DNA of 15,368 nt, taken from the NCBI GenBank assembly GCA_946186535.1, contig CAMHNT010000016.1, positions 1 to 15,368 of the forward strand. The letters run 5' to 3'. The notes under the pieces were generated by a model that saw nothing but the letters and a program-made list of their open reading frames with translations, did no database searches and was not told where the DNA came from. Position numbers and translations under genes: made by a program. Of this stretch, positions 1-7,290 are shown piece by piece. How positions within the stretch are numbered: position 1 is the stretch's first letter; each line of letters starts with the position of its first letter. This DNA is from an uncultured Clostridia bacterium (lineage in GTDB: Bacteria; Bacillota; Clostridia; Oscillospirales; Acutalibacteraceae).

Positions 1-659
1 TGATGCACACAGGGTCTGCACTCTTTAACGATAGAGGCAAAATTGGCATTTATGGTGCATGTATATGCTGCCTCGAAAACCGCAGCTGCACAGAGTTCTC
101 CGCAGGAGACCCGCACCCTCGGAGAGGGAGCCTTGTGCGATTCGGGAGTTATTCTTTCTGCTGTTATCTTACTCAATACGCAAGAACTATGAAATTGCAC
201 CGCCTCCCTCTTTGAGGGAGGTGGCACGGTGAACGGCTCTGCCGTTTGCCGTGACGGAGGGAGTTATACTAATGTTCATTTAGGAATTAAAGCGTTTTAT
301 TGAAGATTAGTATCAAATGGTCTAGAATAATCCAGAGAATTGCTTGTGGCTCCATTATACCATTTTTGAAGCCAGAGGGGAAGGCGCGAAATATTTTATA
401 TTACCTTAACTCAGCAAAAAAGATACGAACAAAAAACTCGCAGTCCTTCCCAGAGGGAGAGGTCTACGAGTATGTTTATGAAATATCTATTGTTTGAATA
501 TTTTCCATGAAGAAGCTTTGTCTTTACGTCGCAATCAAATTCCAGAACCACAAGTTCTCAATCATATCCATTAAGAACAGCAGAATAGTTTTTCTGCTTT
601 ATCCGTTCGAAAATGCTCTCAGCGAATCGTATGAACAATCGTAATTCTTAATTATCACA
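1..659. other. Non-coding flank downstream of the dnd operon
   Basis: I see no gene I can support here. Two short open frames (3-215 and 300-497, plus strand) lack a convincing ribosome binding site; the second starts with TTG, and both run through hairpin-forming DNA. The stretch 97-128 holds two small perfect hairpins: TCTCC-GCA-GGAGA at 97-109 and CCCTC-GGA-GAGGG at 116-128. A larger palindromic element follows at 203-263 and is listed separately. Purine-rich strings at about 371-384 and 451-464 share CCAGAGGG. A 7-bp hairpin (AGCAGAA/TTCTGCT, 579-598) lies about 60 bases past the dndA stop but has no T-run, so I cannot call a clear terminator for the dnd operon. Confidence 0.55.
203..263. 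repeat. Palindromic extragenic element (MITE/REP-like)
   Basis: Two hairpins stand back to back. The first has an 8-bp perfect stem, CCTCCCTC/GAGGGAGG, with a TTT loop (203-221). The second has a 13-position stem with 11 matches, CACGGTGAACGGC/GCCGTTTGCCGTG, around a TCT loop (225-253). The tail GGAGGGAG (256-263) can also pair with the opening CTCCCTC, so the whole element can fold as one cruciform-like unit. From memory, dispersed elements of this CTCCCTC...CACGG...CCGTG...GAGGGAG type are common between genes in gut Clostridia. Mobility is inferred; no transposase or target duplication is visible. Confidence 0.6.
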
Positions 660-1799
660 TTACTGCAATGACTTTACGGAAGATATTAAATGAAGAAATT
701 CACTATCGGGAATAGTATCACATCCCCAACTAATACGAACTGACGATTGTATTCGTTCCAGATCATACCCCATAGCGGTTAATACATAGCTCGGAGCATA
801 GTTTGATGAATTGCAGGCAGAACCATTTGATACGCCACAGTAGTTTCGCGCTGCCAACATCAATGCTTCAGAATTCACTCCGGTAAAAGATATATTTAAT
901 GTGCTTGGAATACATACATTTTGATCTCCGTTTATTGTATAACTTACACCGGATCGATTAATTATTTCGAGAATTTTATTTTTGTTAGTTTTATACTTTT
1001 CCCAATAATTCGCACAGTTTAAATGTGCCAGCTCAGCTGCCTTTCCAAATCCTGAAATAAGTGCAGTAGGCAGCGTTCCCGGCCGCAGTCCGTGTTCTTG
1101 ATTTCCACCGTACATTATTTGGGTAACAGGCGGCAAACGATAATGCTTTTTTCTCAAGACCAAAACACCTACGCCCTGAGGTCCATACATCTTATGGGCA
1201 CTTGCAGATAACATATCATATTTTAAGCCGCGAATTTCCGAAATCATTTTTCCAAAGCTTTGAGCTGCATCAATGTGAAAAAGTACATCTGTATCGGACA
1301 AGTAATCTCCGATTTCTTTTACCGGCTGAATGATTCCGGTTTCATTGTTGACGTGCATCACGCTTACAAGCAGAGTATCTTTTCGCACAGCGTTTATTAC
1401 ATCTTCTGAACTAACGGATCCGCTGCTGTCGGGATTGATATATGTCACATCAAAGCCTTGTGACTCAAGCTTTTTGACAGGCTGCAAAACAGCCTTATGT
1501 TCGATTGAAGTTGTTACAATGTGCTTTTTTCCAGTTTTATCAGCGTATTCTTTTAATCCAAGTATTGCTATATTGTCGCTTTCGGTAGCTCCGCTTGTAA
1601 AAAAGACTTCCGTACTTTTCACATTAAGGAGTTCTGCAATACTACTTCTTGCTTTTTCTACGGCTTGACGTGCGCTGTCACCGAATACATGCGTCCTGCT
1701 GTCTGCATTTCCGAATTTCTTACGGTACACATCAATCATAGTTTCCAATACTTCCGTGTGTACTGGAGTTGATGCATTATAATCAAGATAAATCGCCAT
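660..1799 (-). CDS. dndA: Cysteine desulfurase DndA (IscS/NifS-like)
   Basis: A PLP-dependent enzyme of 379 residues that removes sulfur from L-cysteine, holds it as a persulfide and passes it to DndC for DNA phosphorothioation; the same activity can build the DndC iron-sulfur cluster. The class V aminotransferase fold is clear: the opening YLDYNAST, G70-A-T-E-S binding the PLP phosphate, H101 stacking on PLP, D177/Q180 in HIDAAQ, Schiff-base lysine K203 in SASAHK, and persulfide cysteine C329 in SNGSAC. All catalytic residues are present and the length is normal. The ATG lies inside the end of dndE (17-base overlap) and is preceded by AAGGCGG. It is last in the operon. Sequence alone cannot exclude a general IscS/NifS, but its position and overlap with dndE support DndA. 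Confidence 0.9.
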   Translation of the reverse strand: MAIYLDYNASTPVHTEVLETMIDVYRKKFGNADSRTHVFGDSARQAVEKARSSIAELLNVKSTEVFFTSGATESDNIAILGLKEYADKTGKKHIVTTSIEHKAVLQPVKKLESQGFDVTYINPDSSGSVSSEDVINAVRKDTLLVSVMHVNNETGIIQPVKEIGDYLSDTDVLFHIDAAQSFGKMISEIRGLKYDMLSASAHKMYGPQGVGVLVLRKKHYRLPPVTQIMYGGNQEHGLRPGTLPTALISGFGKAAELAHLNCANYWEKYKTNKNKILEIINRSGVSYTINGDQNVCIPSTLNISFTGVNSEALMLAARNYCGVSNGSACNSSNYAPSYVLTAMGYDLERIQSSVRISWGCDTIPDSEFLHLISSVKSLQ

Positions 1800-2187
1800 T
1801 TTTAATATCCGCCTTCAATGCCAAATTTACTAAATCATCGCGGTTTTTTATGAAATTTGTGCCTGTCAAATAACCGATTCCTCTATCGAGATGCAGCTTA
1901 AAATATTTAGCTATGGTTTCATTATCGGTACTTAAGCCCTTTTCTCTGCACCATTCTTTAATTAGTGCTTCGTAGATTTCGTGATACTCACCTGCAAAAG
2001 TGTACCACGACATTTCCAGATTGCTGTCTGCTTCAATCGGAATATTGGCAGGAACCGTTCCTTCACTTAAAGAATAACAAAATGCCCATCTGCACAGTAT
2101 ATTCCAATTTTGAATACCTGTTTTTGCCTTGAGCCGAGACAATTTTTCTTTGTTCTTATTTGATAATCTGATTTGATTAATTATCAT
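1783..2187 (-). CDS. dndE: DNA sulfur modification protein DndE
   Basis: A small protein of 134 residues and an essential member of the Dnd modification complex. Members of the family have been described as binding nicked DNA and associating with DndC and DndD. The N-terminal half has the family look: a basic helix rich in Lys and Arg (IRLSNKNKEKLSRLKAKTG), then WNILCRWAFCYSL. The C-terminal half holds a helix ending in HLDRGIGYL. I assign it from this pattern, its size and its place between dndD and dndA. The start ATG overlaps the dndD stop as ATGA, with a strong GAGGAG eight bases upstream. The 3' end overlaps dndA by 17 bases. No catalytic residues are recognisable. Confidence 0.88.
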   Translation of the reverse strand: MIINQIRLSNKNKEKLSRLKAKTGIQNWNILCRWAFCYSLSEGTVPANIPIEADSNLEMSWYTFAGEYHEIYEALIKEWCREKGLSTDNETIAKYFKLHLDRGIGYLTGTNFIKNRDDLVNLALKADIKNGDLS

Positions 2188-4139
2188 TCGTCATTCTCCT
2201 CAAAGTAGCCTGTTCGGATAGATGAGCATTTCCCTTCTTCATCATAAACAAGTGTAAACTGATTGCTCGAGTTTTTCTTTAACAGTTTATAATAATCCCC
2301 GTAGATCTCTGAATCGGTAGACAGTATAATAGTTTGATCGCTTGCGAACGGGAAATATCTTTCAATTAGAGCACGTCTGTGTATGGAATCCAATCGCGCC
2401 ATCGGAGTGTCAATAATAACAGGCAGCTTTTTCTTTGAACACAAAGCAAGAGCCCATAGCATTGAAATAACCATAAGCTGTTTCTCTCCTGCCGACAGTG
2501 ATGTCTTATGAATTTCATTTCCGCTGCTGTCAAGATAATGATAATCCAACGTTTCATAATCCATCGTGATCTTGTATATCAGATTTTTCTTTCCAAACAG
2601 TTTCTTGTAGCACTCGGTCATAGTATCCGCAAGATTCTGCACCTTTGCTCTTTGCAGCGCTATTTTATATTTTTCATTCACTTCTTCCGCAAGCAAAGTA
2701 AAACTCAGCATTCGTTTTCTTTCATCGCTTTTTTCAAATGCATACAATGTTTTCTCCACAAACTGTGAAAACTCAGATTTTTTTTGAAGATAGTTCCCAT
2801 TGGCAGTTTTATGCTTGCTTTTTAAATTTTCAAGCTGCGCTTCCAAATCAGCCAATTCGTATTCAAGCTTTTTGATACGACCGTATATTCTGCTGACTGC
2901 TTTCTCGTCAATATCTATGGAAAGATATTCGGATATTTCATCATTTCGTTTTTGTATTGCAGCTTTTCTGTCAATCAGTTCTTTAATTTCAACGGAAAGC
3001 TTCGACAATTCAAAACTGGTCAACGCTTGAAGCTGATAATTTGCCATATCGGACAGGTTAAAATATGCTTCGGGCAGCGTATCCGACATTGTCTCTTTCA
3101 CATAGGCTATAAAACCTTCCAATTCTTCGTTGGAAGATGATTTTGTTTGACTGAATAAATCAAACAGTTCACTAATGGTTTGAGCGGCAATTCTTTTTCT
3201 CGCAGCATCACGTTCGGTTTCGGACTGTATCAAAATATTTTTCAAAAGCGGCATAACAAGCATCAAAGGCATTTGTGCTGCCGTCGCCACATCAATCTGT
3301 TTATTTATCTCCTCTAACGCAGCATTATTTTCAGACTGTTTGGAATACAGATTCATCGCATTTCTGACTATATCCCCGCCCTTTTCTTCAAAGCGATTTC
3401 TCTCTTTGTTCAGTTTCTTTTGTACAGCGGCAATTCTGCTTTCCGTTTCGTTAATTTGTCCTTCTACATTTCTGAGATGTTCCTCGGTAGCTTCTTTTTC
3501 TGCACGCAGTTTCCTTAATGTCAGTTCGTCAACATTATCAGAACTGTCGCCCGTGAGTTCCTTTGCTATTTTCTTCAAATCAGATCCCAAGGTATCCAAA
3601 ACATTGATTCCGAGAAGCGCCTTAATCGACTCCTTCATTTGAAGTCCTGTATCGTTTTCTGCTATCTCGGCAATTTTTTCACCGTCAAAAAAGAAAAAGG
3701 TTGAAAGCGCGCTCGGAAGCACACTTTCGATAAACATCATCCAGTTTTTTGCAAGAAATGTATCACAAATATTGTTTTTATAAACTTCAATACATTCATT
3801 AATCTTTTTCTTGCGATTGTTCCATGATCTGCGAATTCTGTATGTATTATTGTCTGTTTCTTCTTTCATTTGGATTTCAAGCTCTAAGTAGCTTTCACCG
3901 CTGTTATCGCTTAAATTGATATGGGCGCGCAGATATTCTCCGTAGCTTTTATACTTACTCTCGGTAAAAGCAAATGAATTTGATCCGTACAATGAAAGTA
4001 AAATCGCTTCAAGAATCGTAGTTTTTCCCCGTCCGTTGAGTCCGCCTATTAGAACAACGGGCTTCTTCGTGTTTAATTCTATAATGTTTTCCTTAGCGTA
4101 AACGCCAAAATTATACATTGATAATCTTTTGATAACCAT
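2184..4139 (-). CDS. dndD: DndD, SMC/Rad50-like ATPase of DNA phosphorothioation
   Basis: An ATPase of 651 residues resembling SMC/Rad50 proteins; in the Dnd complex it is thought to couple ATP hydrolysis to DNA opening or nicking so that sulfur can be inserted. The N-terminal ATPase half has Walker A G33-LNGR-GKT40 and FFFFDGEKI at about 148-156. Long charged helices (about 200-285 and 380-500) form a coiled coil around a hydrophobic turn near 288-303. The C-terminal half carries the ABC signature SLSAGEKQ (547-554), the Walker B strand PVIIDTP (573-579) and the D-loop ARLDS (581-585). The position after the Walker B aspartate is Thr, not Glu; I believe this is usual for DndD. No CxxC zinc hook is present. 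The ATG shares one base with the dndC stop (TAATG), with GAGG seven bases upstream. Confidence 0.95.
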   Translation of the reverse strand: MVIKRLSMYNFGVYAKENIIELNTKKPVVLIGGLNGRGKTTILEAILLSLYGSNSFAFTESKYKSYGEYLRAHINLSDNSGESYLELEIQMKEETDNNTYRIRRSWNNRKKKINECIEVYKNNICDTFLAKNWMMFIESVLPSALSTFFFFDGEKIAEIAENDTGLQMKESIKALLGINVLDTLGSDLKKIAKELTGDSSDNVDELTLRKLRAEKEATEEHLRNVEGQINETESRIAAVQKKLNKERNRFEEKGGDIVRNAMNLYSKQSENNAALEEINKQIDVATAAQMPLMLVMPLLKNILIQSETERDAARKRIAAQTISELFDLFSQTKSSSNEELEGFIAYVKETMSDTLPEAYFNLSDMANYQLQALTSFELSKLSVEIKELIDRKAAIQKRNDEISEYLSIDIDEKAVSRIYGRIKKLEYELADLEAQLENLKSKHKTANGNYLQKKSEFSQFVEKTLYAFEKSDERKRMLSFTLLAEEVNEKYKIALQRAKVQNLADTMTECYKKLFGKKNLIYKITMDYETLDYHYLDSSGNEIHKTSLSAGEKQLMVISMLWALALCSKKKLPVIIDTPMARLDSIHRRALIERYFPFASDQTIILSTDSEIYGDYYKLLKKNSSNQFTLVYDEEGKCSSIRTGYFEENDE

Positions 4140-5659
4140 TAAGATTCCTCTGTCAACTCGTCTGCGGATTCGTCCATTACCAAGGCATCGGTTTTATACG
4201 CTCCGCCGAATTCTTTTTTTCGTTTTATTGTGTCGAGATAGTACTTTTCCGCATCGGATTCGTTATCATAACAATTACGCTTAATAGCTTTTTCCAACTC
4301 TGCTTTTAATCCTTTGCGGCTGCTCATAGAGTTTGACCCGGCTTCCAAATCAACCAATGAGTACATCATTTCAAAAAGAAGTTCTTTTTCGGGGTATTCT
4401 TCACAAACTTCTTTCAAGATATCCCATTCTCGCTCCTGAAAGGATTCCGGTCTGATTAGCGAATTGTCGGGAAACGATTTTCCCATTACTTCTTCATATA
4501 TTCTGGGAAGCGTATCTTCAAACTCATGTTTTTCACTAACCCAAATACGCCTGATTTCCACAAGCTCGGGTATCGAAATAAGCTCTATGTAATCAAAATC
4601 TTCCGGGCAATTCTCGTTTATCTTCACCTGCTGTTCAAGCAGCTGTCTCAGCCATTTTTCGCGGATCTCCTTTTTGTAAGGCCCGTGGCTCAACCGACCG
4701 TTATAGCCTTGAAGAAATCCTCCCATTTTTCGAAAATCTCTGCGGTCACGGTCAATACGCTCCTGTCCGATTTCGTTGCGGAATTCCAACAAAGGTGTCA
4801 TCCATTCTTTTTCTGAATCATTTGCGATCATGGCTTCCATAGACTTGTCTTGTTCCACCATTGTGCAAACCCAGCACCCAAATCTGCTTTTCCCGCAGCT
4901 TGGCAGGCCTGCTTCTACCATCATCGGGCATTCGCCGTCTTCCGTTGCACCTCTGTACATCGTCAGCAAGTCATTATTGTCATATCCCCACGGATTTTTA
5001 TACTGCATTAAAAACAGCCACACGTCATTATTGTTCCAATTTTCAAGCGGTGAGAAAACGAGTTCGTTGGCGAGCGTGGGATTAGGGCTGAGAAGTTCTC
5101 TGACACGAAGTTTTTCGTAATACGCCATCGTTTTCGCCCTGTTTACGCTTTCCGATTTTCTTGTTCCCAAAACAAGAATAATCTCTCCGTATTGAGCAAT
5201 TCTTTCTTTAATAAAATCGTTTACAGGGAGGATTTTCATACGGCTTGTACACCAACGAAATTTTTTCCTGGGAAAAGGATAACCCTTTCCCAGAAGATTA
5301 ACCCAGAATGTATTTTCTACTTTAGGCGTTAATCGGTGTGTTACAAAAGGCAGTTCTTCTCGCTCGGCTGTTTCTTCCATCTTTAGCAAAGAATTTTGCG
5401 CCCATTTTGCAACAACGGGAGACTCGACAAGTGTATCTGTATTTATAATATGGACTGTTTTATTAAGTTTTTCTTTCGGAAGCTCTCTTAAAGAAAGCCA
5501 AACTAATTGTAGTGCGGCTGTACTGTCTTTTCCTCCAGAATAGCCGATCACCCAAGGGATTTCATCCGCAAGATATAAATTCCTGACTGTTTCTTTCAGT
5601 CCCTCTATTGTAGTTTTTGTTATTGTTGTTTCTCTGCTGCATGATATATTTTCGGACAC
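4139..5659 (-). CDS. dndC: DndC, PAPS-reductase-like sulfurtransferase with Fe-S site
   Basis: DndC belongs to the ATP-pyrophosphatase (PP-loop)/PAPS reductase family. It activates the target with ATP and delivers sulfur from DndA to the DNA backbone. The PP-loop SGGKDS lies at residues 41-46 (numbered from the chosen start). Cysteines 244, 255, 262 and 265 (spacing 11, 7, 3, the last two in GCWVC) are the expected ligands of a 4Fe-4S cluster. C137 in FRWCTSR is a further conserved-looking cysteine, and LGTRKSES (164-171 region) is also typical. I chose GTG at 5659 (506 residues) because AGGTGA sits five bases upstream. A GTG three codons earlier (5668) lies inside that ribosome binding site and has none of its own. 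It follows the small DUF3892-like gene by 34 bases and overlaps dndD by one base. Confidence 0.93.
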   Translation of the reverse strand: MSENISCSRETTITKTTIEGLKETVRNLYLADEIPWVIGYSGGKDSTAALQLVWLSLRELPKEKLNKTVHIINTDTLVESPVVAKWAQNSLLKMEETAEREELPFVTHRLTPKVENTFWVNLLGKGYPFPRKKFRWCTSRMKILPVNDFIKERIAQYGEIILVLGTRKSESVNRAKTMAYYEKLRVRELLSPNPTLANELVFSPLENWNNNDVWLFLMQYKNPWGYDNNDLLTMYRGATEDGECPMMVEAGLPSCGKSRFGCWVCTMVEQDKSMEAMIANDSEKEWMTPLLEFRNEIGQERIDRDRRDFRKMGGFLQGYNGRLSHGPYKKEIREKWLRQLLEQQVKINENCPEDFDYIELISIPELVEIRRIWVSEKHEFEDTLPRIYEEVMGKSFPDNSLIRPESFQEREWDILKEVCEEYPEKELLFEMMYSLVDLEAGSNSMSSRKGLKAELEKAIKRNCYDNESDAEKYYLDTIKRKKEFGGAYKTDALVMDESADELTEES

Positions 5660-5664
5660 ATAGA

Positions 5665-5670
5665 TCACCT
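5665..5670 (-). promoter_or_regulatory. Ribosome binding site deciding the dndC start
   Basis: AGGTGA matches the 16S anti-Shine-Dalgarno complement and ends five bases before the GTG at 5659. It contains the alternative GTG at 5668, so initiation there would lack a site. Confidence 0.5.
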
Positions 5671-5693
5671 ATTACGGATACTGACACTTATGC

Positions 5694-5957
5694 TTATTCC
5701 CGAGGCAATTTGAGTAAATCATCAACAAACGTTTTATTTGGTGCTGTTCGAAGGTACCTTTTTCCGTTCAACGCAATAACACCGATAAGATGTACCTCAC
5801 AGCTGTCGCCAACATATATCTTTTCGCCTGTTTTGATTATATAGTCATACACGTCTCCAACATCATGATATATATTATCAATATATACTCCTTGAATATC
5901 TAACGGGTTATACGAACACAATCTGCCCTGTCTCATTTTAATTTTGTTTACCTGCAC
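5694..5957 (-). CDS. Small DUF3892-like protein in the dnd operon
   Basis: A soluble protein of 87 residues with no signal peptide or membrane segment. Its C-terminal part, GKRYLRTAPN....VDDLLKLP (about residues 65-85), resembles the short DUF3892 family, whose members end in a G-x-x-Y-x-R-T/S-x-P-x ... N/D-L-L-x-L-P pattern. That family has no settled function, and the assignment is from memory of the motif. The middle is rich in Asp, Tyr and Val (YIDNIYHDVGDVYDYIIKTGEKIYVGD), suggesting a small beta barrel. The GTG start is supported by GGAG seven bases upstream; the internal ATG at codon 8 has no such site. It sits 34 bases before dndC and on the same strand, so it is probably co-translated with the modification genes. 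It is not one of the standard Dnd proteins. Confidence 0.7.
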   Translation of the reverse strand: MQVNKIKMRQGRLCSYNPLDIQGVYIDNIYHDVGDVYDYIIKTGEKIYVGDSCEVHLIGVIALNGKRYLRTAPNKTFVDDLLKLPRE

Positions 5958-6029
5958 GCCTATTCTCCGTTCTGATTTTTGTTTTGGGTGGATAGACGCA
6001 CTAAACTAATGCCAATACTGTTACAGATA

Positions 6030-6059
6030 TTGACATTCTATGCATAAGTGTAGTAAAAT
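6030..6059 (+). promoter_or_regulatory. Sigma-70-type promoter opposing the dnd operon
   Basis: A perfect TTGACA -35 box (6030-6035), an 18-bp spacer and TAAAAT -10 box (6054-6059, 5 of 6). It reads on the plus strand, against every protein gene in the window. Transcription should begin near 6066 and meets an intrinsic terminator at 6093-6127, so the likely product is a short RNA. Confidence 0.6.
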
Positions 6060-6065
6060 TATGGT

Positions 6066-6127
6066 GCGATAAACGCAGGTCTATCCTGCCGCAAGCGTCG
6101 ATGAGTTCCGGTCATCGGCGCTTTTTT
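6066..6127 (+). ncRNA. Candidate small RNA between dndB and the DUF3892-like gene
   Basis: About 62 nt bounded by its own promoter and a strong terminator. The predicted RNA has an unpaired 5' end, a 5-bp hairpin GCAGG-UCUAU-CCUGC (6075-6089), and the terminator stem-loop (6093-6123) with a U-tail. It contains no plausible reading frame. The transcript is antisense to the leader between dndB and the DUF3892-like gene. If the terminator leaks, it would be antisense to the 3' end of dndB. A role in tuning dnd expression is inference. I recognise no known RNA family. An alternative is that the structures act only within the minus-strand mRNA. Confidence 0.5.
6093..6127 (+). terminator. Intrinsic terminator, plus strand
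   Basis: A 12-bp stem, AAGCGTCGATGA/TCATCGGCGCTT, with a single G-U wobble, loop GTTCCGG (6105-6111), and a run of six T at 6122-6127. The orientation fits only plus-strand transcription: on the minus strand the stem is preceded by A and followed by GC-rich DNA, so it does not terminate dndB in the usual way. Confidence 0.75.
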
Positions 6128-6129
6128 AT

Positions 6130-7200
6130 TTATGTATTATTTACCTCTGATTCCTTTTTATTCTCCGAGTCGGACAGAGTAATACCAAGTATCATTTTCA
6201 GTTTATTGCAGATAAGGACAACCGATGTTTCACTTGTGAGAATTTTTCCATTTTCCCCTATAGCGCGTCCTCCCCAATCTTCCAAATTATCCCTTGACCA
6301 ATTTACTTTTTTTAATTTTTTCAAATCTTTTTTATAGTCTACGCTGCGATTCCGATAATAATAAGCACCCAGTCTTCCGAAAGCAGAAATAGTGACATTC
6401 AAGCATAGAATGTAATGCTGTTTTAACTCGTTCTTATATATTTCTTTGCGAAGAAGCTCCTGCCACTCAACTATATTTCCAACAATAGCTTTCCAATACG
6501 AACACAAAAACTCCAAATCCTCATCGGTAATATCATCGACCCTGCTTAGAATGCGTTTGTTCGCTTTATAAATATTATTCAAGGTAAAAAGCTTTGATGA
6601 ATTTTTCCCAAGATTATCCTTTTCTTTGTCAGTAAACATATTGAAAAAAGGTATTTCGGTAATAACCTGTTTAGTCATAACCGCTATGGGGTCTCTGGAA
6701 TCATACAAGGTGGCTATTGAATTTGATGTTTTCACCGCATGCTTGTTAAGGTCTGTAAACATCTGCTGGCTTCTTGACAATCCCTTGTCTTCAAAAAGCA
6801 CAACCGAAATAGTCTCTTCACCCAATGTCGGTTTCTCTTTGATTGCTTCTTCAATAGCGGCTTTTCGGTGCTGACCATCGTTAATCAAGAAATTAGTATC
6901 CAAATCAATTTCAAGAATTCCGATTTCACCGTTTTCCTCATAAGGAACAAAACGGAATCTTCCATCTATCGAAGCCGAAAGGGCGGAAAAAACATAAGAA
7001 TCGGGATTTTCGAGAATATAATCCTTAATGACGGGAATACGCGTCTCATTCAATCTCCGCTGTGCTCTAAATTCGGGACTGACCACATCGTCATCATCGG
7101 ATATGAATATTTTATGTAAAATTTTTAGCGGTATCATCGAGACGTAATACTCGCGCCCTGCTTGTACACCTTTTACAGCCGGAAACCGATATTCAAACAC
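6130..7200 (-). CDS. dndB: DndB, DGQHR-domain protein of the Dnd system
   Basis: A protein of 356 residues with the DGQHR motif (108-112) that names the DndB family, followed by QxxFxDLNKxxxK (145-156), also typical. DndB is not essential for modification; in studied systems it represses the dnd operon and affects how many sites are modified. The residues around the motif suggest a ParB/sulfiredoxin-like core; this is a family-level inference. The GTG start has GAGAGGGGG about six bases upstream. It stands alone after its own promoter and tandem palindromes (7222-7281). After its stop lies a 172-base gap holding an opposing RNA unit, unlike the close dndB-dndC pairing common elsewhere. The last 15 or so residues are charged and low-complexity. 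Confidence 0.93.
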   Translation of the reverse strand: MFEYRFPAVKGVQAGREYYVSMIPLKILHKIFISDDDDVVSPEFRAQRRLNETRIPVIKDYILENPDSYVFSALSASIDGRFRFVPYEENGEIGILEIDLDTNFLINDGQHRKAAIEEAIKEKPTLGEETISVVLFEDKGLSRSQQMFTDLNKHAVKTSNSIATLYDSRDPIAVMTKQVITEIPFFNMFTDKEKDNLGKNSSKLFTLNNIYKANKRILSRVDDITDEDLEFLCSYWKAIVGNIVEWQELLRKEIYKNELKQHYILCLNVTISAFGRLGAYYYRNRSVDYKKDLKKLKKVNWSRDNLEDWGGRAIGENGKILTSETSVVLICNKLKMILGITLSDSENKKESEVNNT

Positions 7201-7221
7201 TGCTTAGCCCCCTCTCTTTTG

Positions 7222-7256
7222 AATATACTTAAGTATATTATGTTTCTACTTAAGTA
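7222..7256. promoter_or_regulatory. Tandem palindromic operators at the dndB promoter
   Basis: The upstream copy (7247-7256) is TACTTAAGTA and overlaps the -10 box and start point. The second copy (7222-7239) is an 18-bp perfect palindrome, AATATACTTAAGTATATT, in the untranslated leader. Their centres are 21 bp apart, two helical turns, so two dimers could bind the same face of the DNA. The position predicts repression. DndB itself or an unlinked regulator could be the ligand; nothing in the sequence decides this. Confidence 0.7.
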
Positions 7257-7281
7257 TAAGCCATCCGTCGTTTTTTGTCAA
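7253..7281 (-). promoter_or_regulatory. Promoter of dndB and the dnd operon
   Basis: A perfect -35 TTGACA (7281-7276), 17-bp spacer, and -10 TATACT (7258-7253, 5 of 6). Transcription should start near 7246, about 45 bases before the dndB GTG. It lies right after the dptH terminator, so dnd is a separate unit from dptFGH. I found no other strong minus-strand promoter before dndC, so this one probably drives dndB through dndA. Confidence 0.8.
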
Positions 7282-7290
7282 TAGACTTTC

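Noticed and set aside
3..497. Two short plus-strand reading frames (3-215 and 300-497) as genes
   Set aside because: They have no convincing ribosome binding site, one starts with TTG, and the DNA is full of hairpins; translations look like frame products of non-coding repeats.
579..598. AGCAGAA/TTCTGCT hairpin as the terminator of the dnd operon
   Set aside because: The stem is only 7 bp, AT-rich, and no T-run follows on the minus strand.
6093..6127. The hairpin after dndB as the dndB terminator
   Set aside because: Its T-run lies on the plus-strand side; on the minus strand the stem is preceded by A and followed by GC-rich sequence, so it works only for plus-strand transcription.
5958..6129. 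A separate minus-strand promoter for the DUF3892-like gene and dndC
   Set aside because: Only poor box pairs (for example TTGCGG with TATCGC) were found; none is near the quality of the dndB promoter.
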